Assembly (NCBI GenBank): GCA_026389695.1
Contig: JAPLHI010000111.1
Coordinates: 1 to 9,690, forward strand
DNA length: 9,690 nucleotides
Origin: Chloroflexota bacterium
Lineage (GTDB): Bacteria; Chloroflexota; Dehalococcoidia; GIF9; UBA5629
Direction of reading: 5' to 3'
Shown here: piece after piece, positions 7,026-9,690 of the stretch
Layout of the letters: each line of letters starts with the position of its first letter
Position numbering within the stretch: position 1 is the stretch's first letter
Program-made: the position numbers and the translations under genes
The notes under the pieces: model-generated
Told to the model about the DNA's origin: nothing
What the model saw: the letters and a program-made list of their open reading frames with translations, nothing else
Databases searched by the model: none

Positions 7026-8201
7026 ATGAGCCCTTCAATTGCGGAATTGATTACACGGGTTGCTACTCTGCCGTCCGGTATAGGACAGGTATTTAACCGT
7101 ATTTTCTCGGTGGATGAGGTAAAAGGGGACGCTGGCCTGCCGTCCGATACCAGGCAGGTATTTAACCGTGTTTTCTCGGTGGATGAGGTAAAAGGGGACT
7201 TAAAAATTCCGCAGCCGATGTTACCCTGGGTGGAACAGCAGTTCGGCTCAGCCGAGAATGTTATCAACCAGAAGATAGTAAAAGTAACCAATCTGGTAAC
7301 CTTAGAGTGCTCCATTTTCAACCCCCTGCGCTCACTGCGCCCGCACCGTTTTCTAAGAAAGAAGCGGATGCATCCGGAGGGCTCATTTGAAATTGAAAAT
7401 GACGATTTTGCTGATCCGCTGCATAATACACCGGAAGATCCTTTCGGTCGGGTGAAGGGTAAATATTGCTTAACTGCCGGCAACGTTGCAAAATACGAAG
7501 GGTTGCATGTAGTAGTAGTTTTTCATAACCCCGATCCACTAAAGTTTGGTTGCAGAGAGGTTGCAGACTATCTTGAGACCGGGTGGAAGTGGGCGCAGCA
7601 AGCGCATGCGTATGATTCGTCGGCGCGGTATTTTCTTTTTCTGTGGAATTGTATGAACCGTGCGGGCGCAAGTATTCACCATGGCCATGCCCAGGTAGTG
7701 CTTGGCCGATACGCTCACTACGCAAAAGTCGAGCAATTGCGCAAAGCCGCTTCTGAATACAGGGAGCAATATAAGGCTGACTATTTTGAAGATTTGTTCC
7801 GAGTGCATGAAGCGCTGGGGCTCGGATACCGGCAGGGGGACACCATGATCATGGCTTACCTGGCTGCGCTCAAACTGAACGAGGTTATGGTACTGGCACC
7901 CGCGCTTACGGATTCGTTGAAAGAAAACATTTACAATGTGTTAGCCTGCTTTCGGGACCGCTTGAAAGTGACGGCGTTCAATGTTGGAGTTGCCTTCCCG
8001 CCACTGGATGAGGTTCCTGGCTGGGCATGGTTTCCGGTAATCGCCAGGATGGTCGACCGTGGCAATATAGACGATATGTCCTCTGATATTGGGGCAATAG
8101 AGTTTTACGGTGCTAATGTAATTAGCAGCGATCCTTTCCGGACAGCTGAGGCGCTATCGACATATTTTGAACCGAACGATAAAAAAGGAGGCGATGCATG
8201 A
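7026..8201 (+). CDS. GalT / Ap4A-phosphorylase-like HIT-superfamily protein
   Basis: Protein of 391 residues. The core motif NRAGASIHHGHAQ (211-223) matches the NxGASxxHxHxQ signature of galactose-1-phosphate uridylyltransferase and Ap4A phosphorylase, where the middle His (here H219 in HGH, by position) becomes nucleotidylylated. Supporting landmarks are DPF (138-140), VVVFHNPDPLKF (163-174) and a C-terminal ISSDPFRTAEAL (366-377). It probably transfers or releases a nucleoside monophosphate on a phosphorylated substrate; which one is unknown. The N-terminus is odd: residues 15-35 and 38-58 are near-identical copies (QVFNR[I/V]FSVDEVKGD) from a 69-bp in-frame duplication. Another ATG at 7218 lies beyond the duplication and would give a 327-residue protein, so the true start is uncertain. 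The stop overlaps the RidA-family gene by ATGA. Confidence 0.78.
   Translation: MSPSIAELITRVATLPSGIGQVFNRIFSVDEVKGDAGLPSDTRQVFNRVFSVDEVKGDLKIPQPMLPWVEQQFGSAENVINQKIVKVTNLVTLECSIFNPLRSLRPHRFLRKKRMHPEGSFEIENDDFADPLHNTPEDPFGRVKGKYCLTAGNVAKYEGLHVVVVFHNPDPLKFGCREVADYLETGWKWAQQAHAYDSSARYFLFLWNCMNRAGASIHHGHAQVVLGRYAHYAKVEQLRKAASEYREQYKADYFEDLFRVHEALGLGYRQGDTMIMAYLAALKLNEVMVLAPALTDSLKENIYNVLACFRDRLKVTAFNVGVAFPPLDEVPGWAWFPVIARMVDRGNIDDMSSDIGAIEFYGANVISSDPFRTAEALSTYFEPNDKKGGDA
7068..7199 (+). repeat. 69-bp in-frame tandem duplication inside the HIT-superfamily gene
   Basis: Copies at 7068-7130 and 7137-7199 are identical at 57 of 63 positions, with a 6-base spacer that completes the 69-bp period (23 codons). 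Five of the six differences cluster at 7078-7085 versus 7147-7154; the last 29 bases are identical. The frame is preserved, adding 23 residues to the N-terminus. Confidence 0.9.
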
Positions 8202-8602
8202 GTAGGAGGCAGACGATCAATCCCGGCTGGGATATTTACAGTCACCTTACCTTTGCGCCGGCAGTGCGTAAGGGTAATATGCTCTTCATTTCAGGGACCG
8301 ATGCCACTGAACTTGATTCCGTTACAGGCAGGGTAGTGGTAAGGGGGGACATGGTTCAACAGTACAGGACGATATATGAAAAGATCAAGCTCATACTGGA
8401 AGCTGCCGGCGCCACATTTGATGACATAGTCTGCACATGCGACTATCTGCGCACTAAGGAAGGTTATAAAGGTACGGCTGCTGTGCGGAGAGAGTATTTC
8501 GGCAGCAGCTTCCCTGCTGCATCCGGCATTGTGGTCAAGGATCTGATAAGCAGGGACGCACTCATTGAGATGGATGCCGTAGCCATCCTCGATACAGCAT
8601 GA
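8198..8602 (+). CDS. RidA/YjgF/YER057c/UK114 family protein (divergent)
   Basis: Protein of 134 residues with the RidA fold throughout: PAVRKGNMLFISG (21-33), a long helix near QQYRTIYEKIKLILEAAGA (54-72), the DIVCTCDYL strand (76-84), YFGSSFPAAS (100-109) and a C-terminal LIEMDAVAI (122-130). True RidA enzymes deaminate reactive enamines and imines and need an Arg in the 'PAR' motif; here the motif reads PAA (A108), while the C-terminal Glu (E124) is kept. Imine deamination of the classical type is therefore doubtful, and another ligand or activity typical of non-RidA YjgF subgroups is likely. A strong Shine-Dalgarno (aaggagg, 8185-8191) lies 6 bases before ATG 8198. It overlaps its neighbours on both sides by ATGA. 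Confidence 0.88.
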   Translation: MSRRQTINPGWDIYSHLTFAPAVRKGNMLFISGTDATELDSVTGRVVVRGDMVQQYRTIYEKIKLILEAAGATFDDIVCTCDYLRTKEGYKGTAAVRREYFGSSFPAASGIVVKDLISRDALIEMDAVAILDTA

Positions 8603-9273
8603 AAAAGATCTTAAATATAGCTCACCGCGGCTTTACCCGGGATTTTTCCGATAATACCCTGGAATCATTTCAGGCGGCGCTCGATCTGGAAGTTGACGGC
8701 ATCGAGCTCGATGTGCAGGAGACTGCGGACGGGGAATTTATCGTTTATCATGACGATGCCATAAACGGGAAGCCAATAGATGAAGTTAAGTATGAGAGCC
8801 TGCGCGGCGTACTTGTGCAGGGCAAATATAAGCTGCCCACGCTCCGGGAAACACTGAAGCTGCTGGGCGGCAATACGGGTCTTCTGATCGAGTTGAAGCA
8901 GGTCAGGTCGCTTGAGAAACTTTTAACCATTTTTAGGGCTCACACTACAGCTGAGAGGGTGGCAATAATATCGTTCAACAGTGAATTGATCTCGAACCTT
9001 GCCCGGCTGGCGCCGGATATTATGAGGGCGGTGATCACAGGTGAACCTGTAGTCAAACCGTCGCAGATCACTCAGGCAACGCGTTCCAGCGCCATCGGAG
9101 TGAGCTGCTCTCATCTCACCTCTGAGCTTGTATCTCAGGCGCATGCGGAGAATATTACGGTCTTCGTCTGGGGATGTGCTGATAAGGCGAGCGTGCGCCG
9201 GGCTCTGCAGTTCGATATTGACGGCATTATTTCGGATTATCCAGACGTGGTGAAAGACTACCTGAATAAATAA
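8599..9273 (+). CDS. Glycerophosphodiester phosphodiesterase (GDPD family)
   Basis: Cytosolic TIM-barrel protein of 224 residues without a signal peptide. Family landmarks are AHRG with H9 and R10, NTLESF (19-24), the metal-binding E36 and D38 of GIELDVQ, YHDD with H51, and LLIELK (95-100). Such enzymes cleave glycerophosphodiesters from phospholipid turnover to sn-glycerol-3-phosphate and an alcohol. The short cytosolic form resembles UgpQ in size, but assignment to a specific substrate is inference. It is coupled to the RidA-family gene by an ATGA overlap and probably ends the operon, although no hairpin terminator follows its TAA. Confidence 0.92.
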   Translation: MKKILNIAHRGFTRDFSDNTLESFQAALDLEVDGIELDVQETADGEFIVYHDDAINGKPIDEVKYESLRGVLVQGKYKLPTLRETLKLLGGNTGLLIELKQVRSLEKLLTIFRAHTTAERVAIISFNSELISNLARLAPDIMRAVITGEPVVKPSQITQATRSSAIGVSCSHLTSELVSQAHAENITVFVWGCADKASVRRALQFDIDGIISDYPDVVKDYLNK

Positions 9274-9309
9274 AATACCTTGATTTGTATGATTTAATTA
9301 GTGCCAAAA

Positions 9310-9338
9310 TTGCTATTGTACAGAGATTTAAATACAAT
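9310..9338 (+). promoter_or_regulatory. Possible promoter of the MNT/HEPN pair
   Basis: In the AT-rich 98-bp gap after the GDPD gene, TTGCTA (9310-9315) and TACAAT (9333-9338) are 17 bp apart, with four and five of six consensus matches. A 6-bp inverted repeat, attgta (9315-9320) and tacaat (9333-9338), overlaps the -10 and could be an operator for self-repression. Both calls are weak in AT-rich DNA. Confidence 0.35.
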
Positions 9339-9371
9339 TTATTCGAGTAATTAATTTTGAGATAGCGCGTT

Positions 9372-9665
9372 ATGAAGACAATTGGCGAGATAACAGATTT
9401 ATTGAATGCAAAAAAGCCGGAACTAAACCAACGATACGGTATCAGTGAAATCGGTATATTTGGTTCATATGTCCTTGGAAAACAAAACAAACGGAGCGAT
9501 CTGGATATTCTCATTGAGTTTACCAGGCCGGTAGGATTGTTCGAATTCATACGATTGGAAAACTATTTAAGTGAAATTACCGGTTTGAAAGTTGATCTCG
9601 TTATGAAAAATGCCCTGAAACCCAGAATCGGAGCTTACATTTTACGCGAAGTGCAATACGTATGA
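9372..9665 (+). CDS. MNT-type minimal nucleotidyltransferase (MntA-like antitoxin)
   Basis: Protein of 97 residues with the minimal nucleotidyltransferase signature: GSYVLG (31-36), D43 and D45 in SDLDILIEF, and a third acidic residue D75 in KVDLV. Family members paired with HEPN proteins act as antitoxins in type VII systems, transferring AMP from ATP onto a tyrosine of the HEPN toxin. Here the DxD active site is complete, so catalysis is plausible. The stop overlaps the next ATG (9662) as ATGA, as is usual for these pairs. The Shine-Dalgarno is weak (tgagat, 9358-9363). The lower GC content compared with the purine genes fits a horizontally moving module, but that is inference. Confidence 0.88.
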   Translation: MKTIGEITDLLNAKKPELNQRYGISEIGIFGSYVLGKQNKRSDLDILIEFTRPVGLFEFIRLENYLSEITGLKVDLVMKNALKPRIGAYILREVQYV

Positions 9666-9690
9666 AAAAGCGGGATTATGCCGATTACAT
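9662..9690 (+). CDS. Start of probable HEPN-domain (HepT-like) protein, cut by window end
   Basis: Only nine complete codons are visible: MKKRDYADY. The RDYxxY start is typical of HepT/DUF86 proteins, the RNase toxins paired with MNT antitoxins, and the ATG overlaps the MNT stop. The RxxxxxH RNase motif and the tyrosine that would be AMPylated lie outside the window, so identity rests on position and these few residues. Confidence 0.6.

Overview
This is a 9.7 kb stretch of a bacterial chromosome. It is moderately GC-rich in the genes and AT-rich in the gaps, and every supportable gene lies on the + strand. The content is mostly housekeeping: rRNA modification, late purine synthesis and small-molecule enzymes. 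The Bacillus-type PurF with a 4Fe-4S cluster, the MITE-like palindromes in the gaps and the chains of ATGA-overlapping genes would fit an anaerobe such as a Chloroflexota/Dehalococcoidia lineage. That placement is only a guess, because no taxonomic marker such as rRNA is present.

Layout. 1-505 is non-coding. It holds a MITE-like imperfect palindrome (54-163) that runs directly into about eleven degenerate 24-26 bp tandem repeats (154 to about 446). 506-2612 is a translationally coupled trio: TlyA-type 2'-O-methyltransferase, M50 site-2-protease-like membrane protein and cytosolic alpha/beta hydrolase. 2613-2841 is a gap with several GC-rich hairpins, a 26-bp direct repeat spaced 114 bp, and a near-consensus promoter whose predicted start leaves purF almost without a leader. 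2842-6610 is the purine cluster purF-purM-purH. purH appears broken: about 80 codons of the IMP cyclohydrolase domain are missing and the reading frame changes at the junction, while the AICAR transformylase part looks intact. 6646-6996 is an unrecognised small protein.

7026-9273 is a second coupled trio: a GalT/Ap4A-phosphorylase-like HIT-superfamily protein with a 23-residue tandem duplication near its N-terminus, a divergent RidA/YjgF-family protein lacking the usual arginine, and a cytosolic glycerophosphodiester phosphodiesterase. After an AT-rich gap with a possible promoter, the window ends in a MNT nucleotidyltransferase gene overlapping the first codons of a probable HEPN (HepT-like) partner, which is a type VII toxin-antitoxin arrangement.

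How it fits together: PurF makes phosphoribosylamine, PurM closes the AIR imidazole ring, and PurH should perform the last two steps to IMP. As written, only the formyl-transfer step is encoded intact here. I found no clearly new multi-gene system. The items most worth checking are the purH lesion, the repeat array before tlyA, the hairpin/direct-repeat cluster before purF and the unusual HIT-RidA-GDPD trio.
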